Assembly: GCA_023416895.1 (NCBI GenBank) | Contig: JAEZGQ010000010.1 | Location: forward strand, 1-19,893 | Reading direction: 5' to 3' | DNA: 19,893 bases | Origin: Bacillota bacterium | Lineage (GTDB): Bacteria > Bacillota > Clostridia > Christensenellales > CAG-138 | Shown here: positions 7,236-14,207 of the stretch, one piece after another | Layout of the letters: each line of letters opens with the position of its first letter | How positions within the stretch are numbered: the stretch's first letter is position 1 | Made by a program: the position numbers and the translations under genes | The notes under the pieces: generated by a model | Databases searched by the model: none | Seen by the model: the letters and a program-made list of their open reading frames with translations, nothing else | What the model was told of the DNA's origin: nothing

Positions 7236-7697
7236 TCATTCCTCCTCCAACGCAAGTTTCAAAAGGGAAAGCGCACGGCGCTGGCGCGTAGCAGCAGTTC
7301 CCTGTGGAATGTTCAAAAGTTTTGCGGTTTGGGCAAGCGTAAAATCCGAAAAGTAGCGAAGGATTATAACCTCTTTGAGCTCCGCCGGCAGGCAAAGCAC
7401 CGCGTCCTTGAGCGGCAGTGCATCAAACGCCGCCTCCGCCGTTTCCGGCAGGGTTTCAAACGGCTGCTCACGCCGCGCTCTTTTAAGCGCAAGCTTGCAT
7501 TCGTTGATGAGAATGCGCGTGAGCCATGTGGAAAAATACGCGGGTTCGCGAAGCGTTTTGCAGGAGCAAAGCCCTTTGAATATCGCCTCGTCCACGGCGT
7601 CGAGCGCTCTTTTTTCGCTCCCGAGGTACAGGAGCGCTGTGCGGTAGAGGCGCGTGCTTTCCTTTTGCGCACGCTGTGCAAAGTCGTTTTGATCCAT
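7236..7697 (-). CDS. ECF-type RNA polymerase sigma factor
   Basis: A 153-residue sigma-70 family protein of the small ECF type, lacking regions 1 and 3. Region 2 spans about residues 10-65 (LYRTALLYLGSEKRALDAVD ... AYFSTWLTRILINECKLAL). Region 4 is the C-terminal helix-turn-helix (LPAELKEVIILRYFSDFTLA ... LLNIPQGTAATRQRRAL). I chose the ATG at 7697 (MDQNDFAQ) because AAGGGGAG lies just upstream; an in-frame extension to 7760 has no ribosome binding site. Its stop is entangled with the start region of the downstream membrane protein, the usual sigma/anti-sigma arrangement. A 12-bp perfect palindrome (TGAATGCATTCA, 7748-7759) lies about 50 bases upstream. I could not see a self-recognised ECF promoter with confidence. 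Confidence 0.9.
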   Translation of the reverse strand: MDQNDFAQRAQKESTRLYRTALLYLGSEKRALDAVDEAIFKGLCSCKTLREPAYFSTWLTRILINECKLALKRARREQPFETLPETAEAAFDALPLKDAVLCLPAELKEVIILRYFSDFTLAQTAKLLNIPQGTAATRQRRALSLLKLALEEE

Positions 7698-7817
7698 GCG
7701 GGCTCCCCTTCCGTTCAAATCGCGATTTTTCGGCATACCCGTGGGTCTGAATGCATTCATCTATTAGATAACGCACATCGGTGGATTTATTTGGAAGTGC
7801 TTGTACTTTTTTTAGAA

Positions 7818-7848
7818 TTTTTGATAAGCAAAAAGCGCGGTGATCCCG
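7818..7848. repeat. 31-bp direct repeat, copy 1
   Basis: Identical over 31 bases to 8037-8067 (begins TTTTTGATAAGCAAAAAGCG, ends GATCCCG). This copy carries only the left arm of the terminator stem present in copy 2; the sequence then diverges into TATTTCAGACTGTC. Confidence 0.9.
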
Positions 7849-8041
7849 TATTTCAGACTGTCAAAAAACTGGGATTGTCAAGGGGCCGCAGCTCCTTGAC
7901 TGTATTCCGGCTTCGGCGGCATGCACGCCGAAACGGATGAAAGCCGCAGGCTTTCGTTCTTTTCATGCTTTGCCGCTCGGAAATGCGCGGCATTTTAGGC
8001 AAAGCGTGCAAACTCAAAAAAGTGGCATTAGACACTTTTTT
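7849..8041. repeat. Non-coding hairpin array between the direct repeats
   Basis: This part of the 387-base gap between the sigma gene and the rRNA methyltransferase gene contains no gene. It holds five consecutive hairpins. GTCAAGG/CCTTGAC is at 7877-7883/7894-7900. TTCGGCG/CGCCGAA is at 7912-7918/7926-7932. GAAAGCC/GGCTTTC is at 7939-7945/7949-7955. GCTTTGCC/GGCAAAGC is at 7967-7974/7998-8005, with an inner overlapping TGCCGC/GCGGCA alternative. AAAAAAGTG/CACTTTTTT is at 8016-8024/8033-8041. The arrangement resembles a dispersed palindromic repeat unit, or a mini-element inserted in a terminator. Confidence 0.6.
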
Positions 8042-8067
8042 GATAAGCAAAAAGCGCGGTGATCCCG
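8037..8067. repeat. 31-bp direct repeat, copy 2
   Basis: Second copy of the repeat at 7818-7848, offset by 219 bases. Here it continues into the right arm CGCTTTT and so completes the terminator hairpin at 8050-8074. Confidence 0.9.
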
Positions 8068-8074
8068 CGCTTTT
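8050..8074 (-). terminator. Intrinsic terminator of the rRNA methyltransferase operon
   Basis: Read on the minus strand, AAAAGCGCGG-GATCA-CCGCGCTTTT followed by TGC forms a 10-bp stem with a U-tail, starting 10 bases after the stop at 8085. Confidence 0.88.
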
Positions 8075-8084
8075 CCTAATTTCT

Positions 8085-9188
8085 TCATTTTGCAAAATAC
8101 TGATAAAGCGTACACGGCTTGCCGCCGTTTGAAAGCTTGCGGCGTTTGTCCGCCCGAAGCCCGTAAATGCGTTCAAAATCCGGATGCGAGGTGATGGTGT
8201 TCACCGACCAATGCTCCAAACGGGAAAACACCGCGCGCATTTCGCGGTAGAGAGCTTCCGCCTCCTTACGCTCCATCAGTCGCTCACCGTAGGGCGGGTT
8301 GCAAACGAGTATACCGCCTTGCTGCTTAGCGGAAAGTTCCTTTAGGGGCTTGACCGCCCAGTTCACATGTATGCCCGCCTTTTGCGCATGCTTTTTGCAA
8401 AGGTCGATGGAGCGCGCGTCGATGTCGCTGCCTAAAATATCGAGCTTCACCTCGCGTATGCTGTCGCGCGCTTCCTCGCGCGCCGCTAAAAGTACGCCGC
8501 GCTCCAAAAAGGGCCACTCCTCCGCCGCAAACGTACGGTTAAGCCCGGGCGCACGGTTTTGCGCGAGCATGGCGGCCTCAATGGGCAACGTGCCAGAACC
8601 GCACATAGGGTCGATAAGCGGTGTTTCCGCGCGATAGCGCGAAAGCTGCACAATGGCCGCACCGAGCGTTTCCGCAATGGGTGCGGCAACGTTATAGGTG
8701 CGGTAGCCGCGCCTAGAAAGCCCCGCCCCGCAGCAGTCGAGCGCCAAGGTGGCGGTATCCCGAAGCAGGCCAACCTCCACGATTACGCGGTTTCCTGTTT
8801 CCGGCAGGCTTTGGGTTTTGTACGCCGCCTTGAGGTTTTCGACGATCGCTTTTTTTACGATGCTTTGGCAGTCTGACACCGAAAAAAGTGCGCTCTTCGC
8901 GCTTTTGCCCGTAACATGGATAAAGCTGTCACGCGCAAGAAACTGTTTCCACGGCAGGGCCAACGTGCCCTCAAAAAGCGCTTCAAAGGTACGCGCTTCA
9001 AACGCACCCACCTCCAAAAACACGCGCTCGGCGGTGCGCAACCATAAAAGCGCGCGCGCCATTTCCCGATAGCCGCCCGTAAACGCGACGTGCGCATCCT
9101 CAACGCTCACGACCTCGATGGAAAGCCTTCTAAGCTCGGCTGCGACAAGTGCCTCAAGCCCCAGCTTGCAGGTTGCGATAAACTTCAT
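8085..9188 (-). CDS. THUMP-domain class I rRNA methyltransferase (RlmL/YpsC type)
   Basis: A 367-residue enzyme that would add a methyl group from SAM to the exocyclic N2 of a guanine in 23S rRNA, by analogy with RlmL/YpsC-type proteins. The N-terminal part (about 1-160) has the ferredoxin-like plus THUMP layout (MKFIATCKLGLEALVAAELR; SALFSVSDCQSIVKKAIVEN). The Rossmann methyltransferase domain shows motif I LIDPMCGSGTLPIEAA (about 191-206), the acidic loop ILGSDIDARSI, and the catalytic motif NPPYGERL (297-304) typical of N2-guanine methylation. The length agrees with the Firmicutes family. Its ATG overlaps the stop of the upstream TPR gene (ATGA), so the two are translationally coupled. The exact modified base is inferred. 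Confidence 0.92.
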   Translation of the reverse strand: MKFIATCKLGLEALVAAELRRLSIEVVSVEDAHVAFTGGYREMARALLWLRTAERVFLEVGAFEARTFEALFEGTLALPWKQFLARDSFIHVTGKSAKSALFSVSDCQSIVKKAIVENLKAAYKTQSLPETGNRVIVEVGLLRDTATLALDCCGAGLSRRGYRTYNVAAPIAETLGAAIVQLSRYRAETPLIDPMCGSGTLPIEAAMLAQNRAPGLNRTFAAEEWPFLERGVLLAAREEARDSIREVKLDILGSDIDARSIDLCKKHAQKAGIHVNWAVKPLKELSAKQQGGILVCNPPYGERLMERKEAEALYREMRAVFSRLEHWSVNTITSHPDFERIYGLRADKRRKLSNGGKPCTLYQYFAK

Positions 9189-10906
9189 TCGGCCGCCTTT
9201 TTTCCCGCTTTGAGCTTCGCGAGCGCGTTGTTGAAGCGTAGAAGCGATATTTCATATTTGTGGCAAAGCTCGCTTTTGGTGACGGCCTCGCCTGTTTGTC
9301 TGCACGCAGCATACTCGAGCGCTGCCGCCATGGCGTACACCTGCTGTGCGGAAAGATCGGGAAAGCCCGAAAGCCCCTCCAAGTACTCGCTCCACAGCCG
9401 CGCCGCAGCAAACACGGTTTCCTCGGTGCGGGTGGCCTGCATGCCGGTAAAGCACGCCTCCATGACCTCGCGGTACTTTTTGGGCACCTTTTCGGGCGGG
9501 ATGTTGGCAATGAACACGCGGCTTTGCACAAGCTCGCCGTTGATGTAACCAAGGTAGGGTTCCTTCGCGCCGAGCTGCTTCAAAAAGCCGAACGCGTCGC
9601 GCTTAAGCTCTGCCGGCTGATCCGCCCGCAAAACAAAGTCCCGCAAAAAAAGCTCCGCATGCCTGTCGCCAAACGAGGCCACAAGCGCAAGCATCGCCTG
9701 CTTGACGCTTCGTTCGGGGAGCTCCGCGCCCCAACGCACGAGCGACACAAACTCGCCGTCGCTCTGCCAAAGCTTTACAAGCTCCGCCCGCGGTCTGCCG
9801 ATGAATTCGTTGAGCTTATGGATGCGCACGAGCATTTCATCGGGCGGCACCTGATACTGCAGCATAAAGTTGACGCGCTTTTTCGGTGCTTCCGCCATCG
9901 CAGCGCGGCAAACGCCGCGGTAATAGCGGGCCACACTGTCGCCAGCGTCGATTTTCAAAAGCCTGTCGTAACCGGAAACGGCACGGCGGTATTCGCCCAA
10001 ATGGAATGCACACGCGGAAAGCCTGTGAACAACGCCCGCGTCGTAGGGCATGATGTTGAAAAGCTGCTTCAAAAGCGCATAGGCTGCTTCAAACTCGTTG
10101 AACTCCATAAGCGTTGCGCTCAAGCGGTTCATATCGTCAGGATCGTCGGTTTTCACCTGCTTTAAAAAGTCAAGCTCCCGCCTTACGCCCTCTTCATCCT
10201 TGGCGGCATGGAGAAACACCGCAAGGTTGCAGTGTGCCTGAATGTCCTCAGGATTTTTTTTGAGGATCTCGCCCACCTCGGCGGTAGCGCTTTTATAATC
10301 GCGGTCGCAAAAATACGCAAGCCCAAGGTTGTTGCGCGCAAGCGCAAGCTCCGGCTCTTTTTCAACCAGCTTTTTCAACACTTCCACGGCCATCTTGAAC
10401 TCGCCGCGTTCAATGAGTTCCTTGCCCTTGAGCGCTGCGTTTCGAAGCTCCTGCCCTGCGGGAATGATGCCGCTCAACTCACCCTCTTCGAGCGCGTCGA
10501 GCATATCGTACGCCTCGTAGGTGAACTCGCCTTCCGGCTCAATCTCTACATAGCGCTCAAAGCTTTCCTTTGCGCGCGCGTATTCCTGCAGCCCCAAAAA
10601 GTTGCAGCCCATGCCGAAATAGCATTCGCTCGGACGATCACCGTCTTCATAAAAGAAGGTGAGTAAAACGCGGTTCGACTCCTCAAACCGGCTCATCTCC
10701 GTGAGCGTTTCGGCAATGGCGAGCTTAATTTCCGCATTTTGCGGGTCGCGCTCAAGCGCGAGGCGGTAGTTTGCCATCGCGTCGAGCAAGTTGTTGCTGT
10801 CGAGCTTACTCAGCCCGCGGCGAAAGAAATACTCCCCCGTTCGTTCGAACTGGAGTACTTTTCCTTTGTTAAACATGATGTAGCTGTTGGTTTTGTTTTC
10901 CGCCAT
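9185..10906 (-). CDS. TPR-repeat protein with conserved C-terminal region
   Basis: A 573-residue cytosolic protein with no signal peptide or membrane segment. Several tetratricopeptide-like repeats occupy about residues 25-335 (for example DAMANYRLALERDPQNAEIK, ARAKESFERYVEIEPEGEF, ALARNNLGLAYFCDRDYKSA, YRRAVSGYDRLLKIDAGDSV). TPRs make protein-protein contacts. The C-terminal 230 or so residues are not TPR; the last 40 (ALEYAACRQTGEAVTKSELC ... LLRFNNALAKL) look like a helical DNA-binding or cyclin-fold element. The AGAAGG before the ATG at 10906 is unusually close (two bases). It overlaps the rRNA methyltransferase gene by four bases. Its function is unknown; a role in stress, ribosome or translation control is only suggested by the neighbours. 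Confidence 0.85.
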   Translation of the reverse strand: MAENKTNSYIMFNKGKVLQFERTGEYFFRRGLSKLDSNNLLDAMANYRLALERDPQNAEIKLAIAETLTEMSRFEESNRVLLTFFYEDGDRPSECYFGMGCNFLGLQEYARAKESFERYVEIEPEGEFTYEAYDMLDALEEGELSGIIPAGQELRNAALKGKELIERGEFKMAVEVLKKLVEKEPELALARNNLGLAYFCDRDYKSATAEVGEILKKNPEDIQAHCNLAVFLHAAKDEEGVRRELDFLKQVKTDDPDDMNRLSATLMEFNEFEAAYALLKQLFNIMPYDAGVVHRLSACAFHLGEYRRAVSGYDRLLKIDAGDSVARYYRGVCRAAMAEAPKKRVNFMLQYQVPPDEMLVRIHKLNEFIGRPRAELVKLWQSDGEFVSLVRWGAELPERSVKQAMLALVASFGDRHAELFLRDFVLRADQPAELKRDAFGFLKQLGAKEPYLGYINGELVQSRVFIANIPPEKVPKKYREVMEACFTGMQATRTEETVFAAARLWSEYLEGLSGFPDLSAQQVYAMAAALEYAACRQTGEAVTKSELCHKYEISLLRFNNALAKLKAGKKAAE

Positions 10907-10973
10907 ACCCTTCTATTCGCACCCGGTCATATAGGCGCAGCTTTCTTAACGTTTTAAGCACGGAAAAACGGCT

Positions 10974-11885
10974 TTATGCCTCGGTATCGTCGTCTTTCCG
11001 AAGGGATTCCTCCAGCAACGCCTTAAGCTCCGCTTCGTCGAAGCTATAAGCAGTGTTGCAGAAATGGCAGGTGAGCGTTGCGCCCTTGTCCTTTTCGATC
11101 AAGTCCTCAAGCTCCTCCTTGCCCAGAGAAATCAGCACGCGCTCAAGGCGTTCGCGCGAGCAGTCGCATAAAAAGCGCGGAACTGTTGTTTCCGTTACCT
11201 CTATATTAAGCCCATCAAGCACCTCGTGCAAGGCTTCTTGAAGCGTGCGCCCGTTTTCGAGCAGAGTACTCAGATTTTTGATGCTTTCTACACGCGACAT
11301 AGCAAGTTCAATATGTTCCTCAGGGCAGCCGGGCAGCGGCTGAAGCAAAAGTCCGCCAGCCGAAAGCACGGTTCCACTTTGGGCATCCATGCGTACGCCC
11401 AAATACACAAGTGAGGGCGTTTGCTCGCTCACGGTGAAGTAGCGCGCAAAATCCTCCGCAATCTCTCCCGACACAAGCTCGCAGCGCCCAACGTAGGGTT
11501 CGCGCATGGAAAGGTCCTTCACCACGGTAAGCTCGCCAAACCAACCCACCGCCATCGAAACGTCGAGCTTTCCATCGGGTGCAAGCGGCAGCTCGATTTC
11601 GGGGTTTTCGATGTACCCCTTTACGGCACCGCCCGGCCTGGCAGTGCATACGATGTTTCCCGCAGGCCCTCCGCCCTTGACGATGGCGGTAAGCCTGTCG
11701 TTTTCGTTTTTCAGCTCCATGCCCATAATAGCTGTCATCATCAACGTGCGCCCGAGCGCCGCCGTACACACGCGCGAGGTGTTATGAAACGTTTGCGCTT
11801 GGGCAACAAGGTCTTTCGCTTCAATGGCCGTAAAGCGCATGGTCTGGTTCAAAAGCAATCCTTTTAGAATGGTATCGTTCGCCAT
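10974..11885 (-). CDS. hslO: Hsp33, redox-regulated chaperone
   Basis: A 303-residue cytosolic holdase chaperone that is switched on by oxidation: four cysteines release zinc and form disulfides, after which the protein binds unfolding clients. The zinc cysteines are all present as CxC (240 and 242, in FLCDCSRERL) and CxxC (273 and 276, in LTCHFCNTAY). The N-terminal domain has the family pattern (ALGRTLMMTAIMG; IVKGGGPAGNIVCTA; PGGAVKGYIENP). I chose the ATG at 11885 because a GAGGAGG lies upstream and the protein then begins MANDTILKGLL as relatives do; an in-frame extension to 12047 has no support. It is slightly longer than usual because of an acidic tail. It lies in a minus-strand run with two methyltransferase genes. 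Confidence 0.97.
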   Translation of the reverse strand: MANDTILKGLLLNQTMRFTAIEAKDLVAQAQTFHNTSRVCTAALGRTLMMTAIMGMELKNENDRLTAIVKGGGPAGNIVCTARPGGAVKGYIENPEIELPLAPDGKLDVSMAVGWFGELTVVKDLSMREPYVGRCELVSGEIAEDFARYFTVSEQTPSLVYLGVRMDAQSGTVLSAGGLLLQPLPGCPEEHIELAMSRVESIKNLSTLLENGRTLQEALHEVLDGLNIEVTETTVPRFLCDCSRERLERVLISLGKEELEDLIEKDKGATLTCHFCNTAYSFDEAELKALLEESLRKDDDTEA

Positions 11886-12003
11886 GAGAAACCTCCTCGT
11901 TCTTGCGGCAAAAAGCGTGCTCTCCAATGGGAAAGCCAGCTTTTTCGTAATTTTATTTCGAAACAGCGGTGTTACACGCCGGGTAAACTCTATTTTTCGT
12001 GCA

Positions 12004-12017
12004 AACCGTGCACGGTT
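12004..12017. promoter_or_regulatory. 14-bp palindrome between hslO and the upstream methyltransferase gene
   Basis: AACCGTGCACGGTT is a perfect palindrome in the 179-base gap, about 120 bases before the hslO start. It could be an operator or a small hairpin. I found no clear promoter nearby, so any role is speculative. Confidence 0.35.
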
Positions 12018-12064
12018 CCGAATCGTTCGCCATTTCTCGCGCGGCAATAATGTAATCTAACTTA

Positions 12065-12820
12065 CTATATGTCGCCTTCCGTTTTGGAAAAGCCCTTTGC
12101 GGCAACAAACTGAAGACGCTCTGAGGCCTCGTTCGGCGCCGTTTTGGAAAACGCCTCAAAAACGCGGATGTTCATAAAACCACACGCCATAAGTGCAGCC
12201 TCAAGCTCGCCTTTTGCATGTGCACGCTGTACATGCGTTTCAGTAAAGCGCTCGTAGCGCGTGCCTTCCTTTACAAAAAAGCTTAGATCCATCTCTACAA
12301 GATGGTTTTTTTCGTCGTAACAATTTTTCCACACATAGGCGAGCGTTCCATCGTCATACCCCAAGGTGTTGCAGCCGAGTGTTTGGGAGAGCTTATGGCG
12401 CGAGGAAACGTCAAACAGCAACACGCCGCCTTCCTTGAGCGCCGCGTATGCGCTTTCAAAAAAACGGCGCACGCTTTCCATGGATGTAAGGTAATTGACC
12501 CCGTCGCACGCGCACACTACGGCATCCACGCGTTTGTGGAGCGAGAGCGAGCGCATATCCTGACGCACAAAAGGAACGCTAAGCCCGCTTGCGCGCGCCT
12601 TTTCCGAAGCGACACGGAGCATTTCCTCCGAAAGATCAAACCCCGTGACCGCATAACCCATGCGTTTCAAACGAAGGGTGATTTCACCCGTACCGCAGGC
12701 GCACTCCGCCACCGAGCTCGGTGCAAGCGGTAAAAAGGACGCGATGTAGTTTGCCCAAAGGCCATAATCTACATCCGCCATGAGCGCGTCGTACACGCGC
12801 GCGAAGCGTTCGTACTGCAT
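12065..12820 (-). CDS. Class I SAM-dependent methyltransferase
   Basis: A 251-residue small-molecule-type methyltransferase with the Rossmann SAM-binding core: motif I VAECACGTGEITLRL (about residues 37-51), the acidic end of beta2 VTGFDLSEEML (58-68), RQDMRSL, and motif IV VVCACDGVNYL. The N-terminus (YERFARVYDALM) is common in YcgJ/UbiE-like methyltransferases of Firmicutes. The substrate is unknown. I prefer the ATG at 12820: GGAAAGGGAG lies six bases upstream of it, whereas the in-frame TTG at 12826 touches that site. The gene is first of the minus-strand run ending at 8085, but 179 bases separate it from hslO, so hslO may have its own promoter. Confidence 0.88.
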   Translation of the reverse strand: MQYERFARVYDALMADVDYGLWANYIASFLPLAPSSVAECACGTGEITLRLKRMGYAVTGFDLSEEMLRVASEKARASGLSVPFVRQDMRSLSLHKRVDAVVCACDGVNYLTSMESVRRFFESAYAALKEGGVLLFDVSSRHKLSQTLGCNTLGYDDGTLAYVWKNCYDEKNHLVEMDLSFFVKEGTRYERFTETHVQRAHAKGELEAALMACGFMNIRVFEAFSKTAPNEASERLQFVAAKGFSKTEGDI

Positions 12821-12852
12821 GGGCAACTCCCTTTCCTGCGTGGTAGCATATT

Positions 12853-12881
12853 ATTTTAACCGATGCGCCCAAAGCGCGCAA
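12853..12881 (-). promoter_or_regulatory. Possible promoter of the methyltransferase gene
   Basis: On the minus strand, TTGCGC (12881-12876) and TAAAAT (12858-12853) are separated by 17 bases. The -10 matches five of six consensus bases, the -35 only half. It lies 33 bases before the start codon. Confidence 0.4.
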
Positions 12882-12945
12882 TACGCCATGCGCTTTCGTC
12901 ACGGTAGATTTGCATTTTGTACGGCAAAAGCACGCAAACAGCCAC

Positions 12946-12979
12946 AAAAAAAGGTCCGTGCCGCAACAGCACGAACCTT
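12946..12979 (-). terminator. Intrinsic terminator of the small hypothetical gene
   Basis: On the minus strand, AAGGTTCGTGC and GCACGGACCTT form an 11-bp stem with one mismatch, followed by a run of U residues. It begins 19 bases after the stop at 12999. Confidence 0.85.
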
Positions 12980-12998
12980 CTTACTCATAACTGCAATT

Positions 12999-13373
12999 TT
13001 ACGGCAACCAAACCTCGCGCGTGGAAGATGTACTACGTTCCTCGCTCGCGGCATAGCGGGAAACGTAAACGCCCACCGCCTTATAATACCGGCCGCCTTC
13101 AACCTCCGCCGTGCAGCAGGCAAGCGCCGGATTGCCGCCCTGTGCGGTTTCACTTCCATGTGCGATCTCTCGCCATACCCCGTTTTCACGCGCAAGAAGC
13201 ACTACGGTGACCATGGCTTCACGCTCCGCCTCCGCAGGCTGCGTGCAGGCCCAGCAGGAAATGGTTTTCCCCGTTACTGCAAGCACGCAGCGCCCCGCGC
13301 CACGCCGCATATCGCTGTGCGCCGATCTCCCCCCGGCGCGCAGCGGCATGCATTCCCTCTCAAAGTTCGCCAT
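12999..13373 (-). CDS. Hypothetical protein, 124 residues
   Basis: I do not recognise this protein with confidence. It starts at the ATG at 13373, which has a good GGAGGGG site upstream, and it has its own terminator; together these make it a real gene. It has no signal peptide or membrane helix. It is beta-strand-like (CVLAVTGKTISCWA; AMVTVVLLARENGVWREIAH) and ends with GGRYYKAVGVYVSRYAASEE and an STSSTREVW tail. The pattern of a Trp-containing strand, a Gly-Arg/Gly-Tyr-Tyr turn and a Ser/Thr-rich end resembles small secreted beta-sandwich proteins of Clostridia, but the usual signal peptide is absent. It contains six cysteines. It is divergent from the 13491 promoter. Confidence 0.7.
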   Translation of the reverse strand: MANFERECMPLRAGGRSAHSDMRRGAGRCVLAVTGKTISCWACTQPAEAEREAMVTVVLLARENGVWREIAHGSETAQGGNPALACCTAEVEGGRYYKAVGVYVSRYAASEERSTSSTREVWLP

Positions 13374-13490
13374 ATTTCCCCTCCACTTTTCCCAATACGT
13401 ATACAACAACAACGCGTACGGCGCGTGAAATATGACGCGAAAAAATATAATTTTTTGTCGACTCTGCGTTATGAATAGCTTTCTGCCGCG

Positions 13491-13520
13491 TTGACACCCC
13501 GAAACCGTGGATGATATAAT
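13491..13520 (+). promoter_or_regulatory. Strong sigma-A promoter
   Basis: A perfect -35 TTGACA (13491-13496) and a perfect -10 TATAAT (13515-13520) have an 18-base spacer. Transcription should start near 13527, about 100-120 bases before the acetyltransferase gene. Confidence 0.88.
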
Positions 13521-13538
13521 TAACGTGCTTCAAAGCGT

Positions 13539-13577
13539 GCGCGTGTGCAACAAAAAGACGTTCACGCGCGTTTTTTT
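13539..13577 (+). terminator. Intrinsic terminator or attenuator just after the promoter
   Basis: GCGCGTG (13539-13545) pairs with CACGCGC (13563-13569), with an inner AAC/GTT pairing (13549-13551/13560-13562), followed by seven T residues (13571-13577). It would end a transcript of about 50 bases, or attenuate the downstream genes. Confidence 0.75.
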
Positions 13578-13646
13578 ATGGGAAGTGCCAGCAAATTGCC
13601 GCAAAACGGCTTTGCTTGATGTTTGGATGAAAAGGAACATGCTGTT

Positions 13647-14126
13647 TTGAATCTATCCTTCAACCAACGTACGCTTGCGCATGTGAAAACGTTTTGGGAA
13701 AAGTCGAACGACGAGGAAATCAAGGAGCTTTTTCCGTTTCACAGGTTGCCTTTGCACGAGGAAGTCGAGCGATTTCAGGCATCTTTGCTCCCTGACGCGA
13801 AAAGCTTCGGCAGGGCTATTTGCGTCGACGAAGTCTACATTGGCGATGTTTGGTGCTACGGCATAGATGAAGTTGTTGAAAAAAGCGCATTTGTGAGCAT
13901 TATAATTTTTGAAAAGGCGTATTGGGGTATGGGCATCGGCAAAGAAGCGCTCCGCCGATTTTGCTCGATCGTGTTTGAAAGATATGCCGTCGATAAGCTA
14001 TGTGCATTTGCCTACAAAGCAAACGCGCGATCGTGCGGCATGCTAAAAAGCGTAGGATTCCAAATGGTTGAGGAATTTGAAGAAGACGGTGTGCTCTCCT
14101 GCTATTACGAGCATCCGCGGCGATAG
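13647..14126 (+). CDS. GNAT family N-acetyltransferase (RimJ/RimL-like)
   Basis: An acetyltransferase of about 159 residues with the RimJ/RimL-like arrangement. It has a long N-terminal helical region (NQRTLAHVKTFWEKSNDEEI), the acetyl-CoA loop EKAYWGMGIGKEALRRF (GMGIG is the GxGxA/G element), and the C-terminal NARSCGMLKSVGFQMVEEFE. There is no in-frame ATG at the front. TTG at 13647 has AAGGA about 10 bases before it and is preferred; TTG at 13623 would give 167 residues but has no ribosome binding site. It is downstream of a strong promoter and a terminator-like hairpin, and 81 bases before the LCP gene. The substrate is unknown. Confidence 0.85.
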   Translation: MNLSFNQRTLAHVKTFWEKSNDEEIKELFPFHRLPLHEEVERFQASLLPDAKSFGRAICVDEVYIGDVWCYGIDEVVEKSAFVSIIIFEKAYWGMGIGKEALRRFCSIVFERYAVDKLCAFAYKANARSCGMLKSVGFQMVEEFEEDGVLSCYYEHPRR

Positions 14127-14207
14127 TGGTTTTATTGCAGGCACACGCAACCTCCATCATGATTTTCTTTTGCGGTGCCGTACTACAAGCGATTGGTGAG
14201 TTGAAGG

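Noticed and set aside
7849..8036. CRISPR array between the direct repeats
   Set aside because: There are only two repeat copies 219 bases apart, and the sequence between them is hairpins, not unique spacers. No cas genes are near.
13440..13456. AT tract A6-TATAA-T6 as an UP element for the 13491 promoter
   Set aside because: It lies too far upstream of the -35 box (about 35 bases) for a normal UP element contact.
12780..13478. Plus-strand frame of 232 codons across the methyltransferase promoter and the small hypothetical gene
   Set aside because: It crosses a terminator and is antisense to a better-supported gene with a proper ribosome binding site. Its composition is rich in Arg, Ala and Pro without domain-like pattern.
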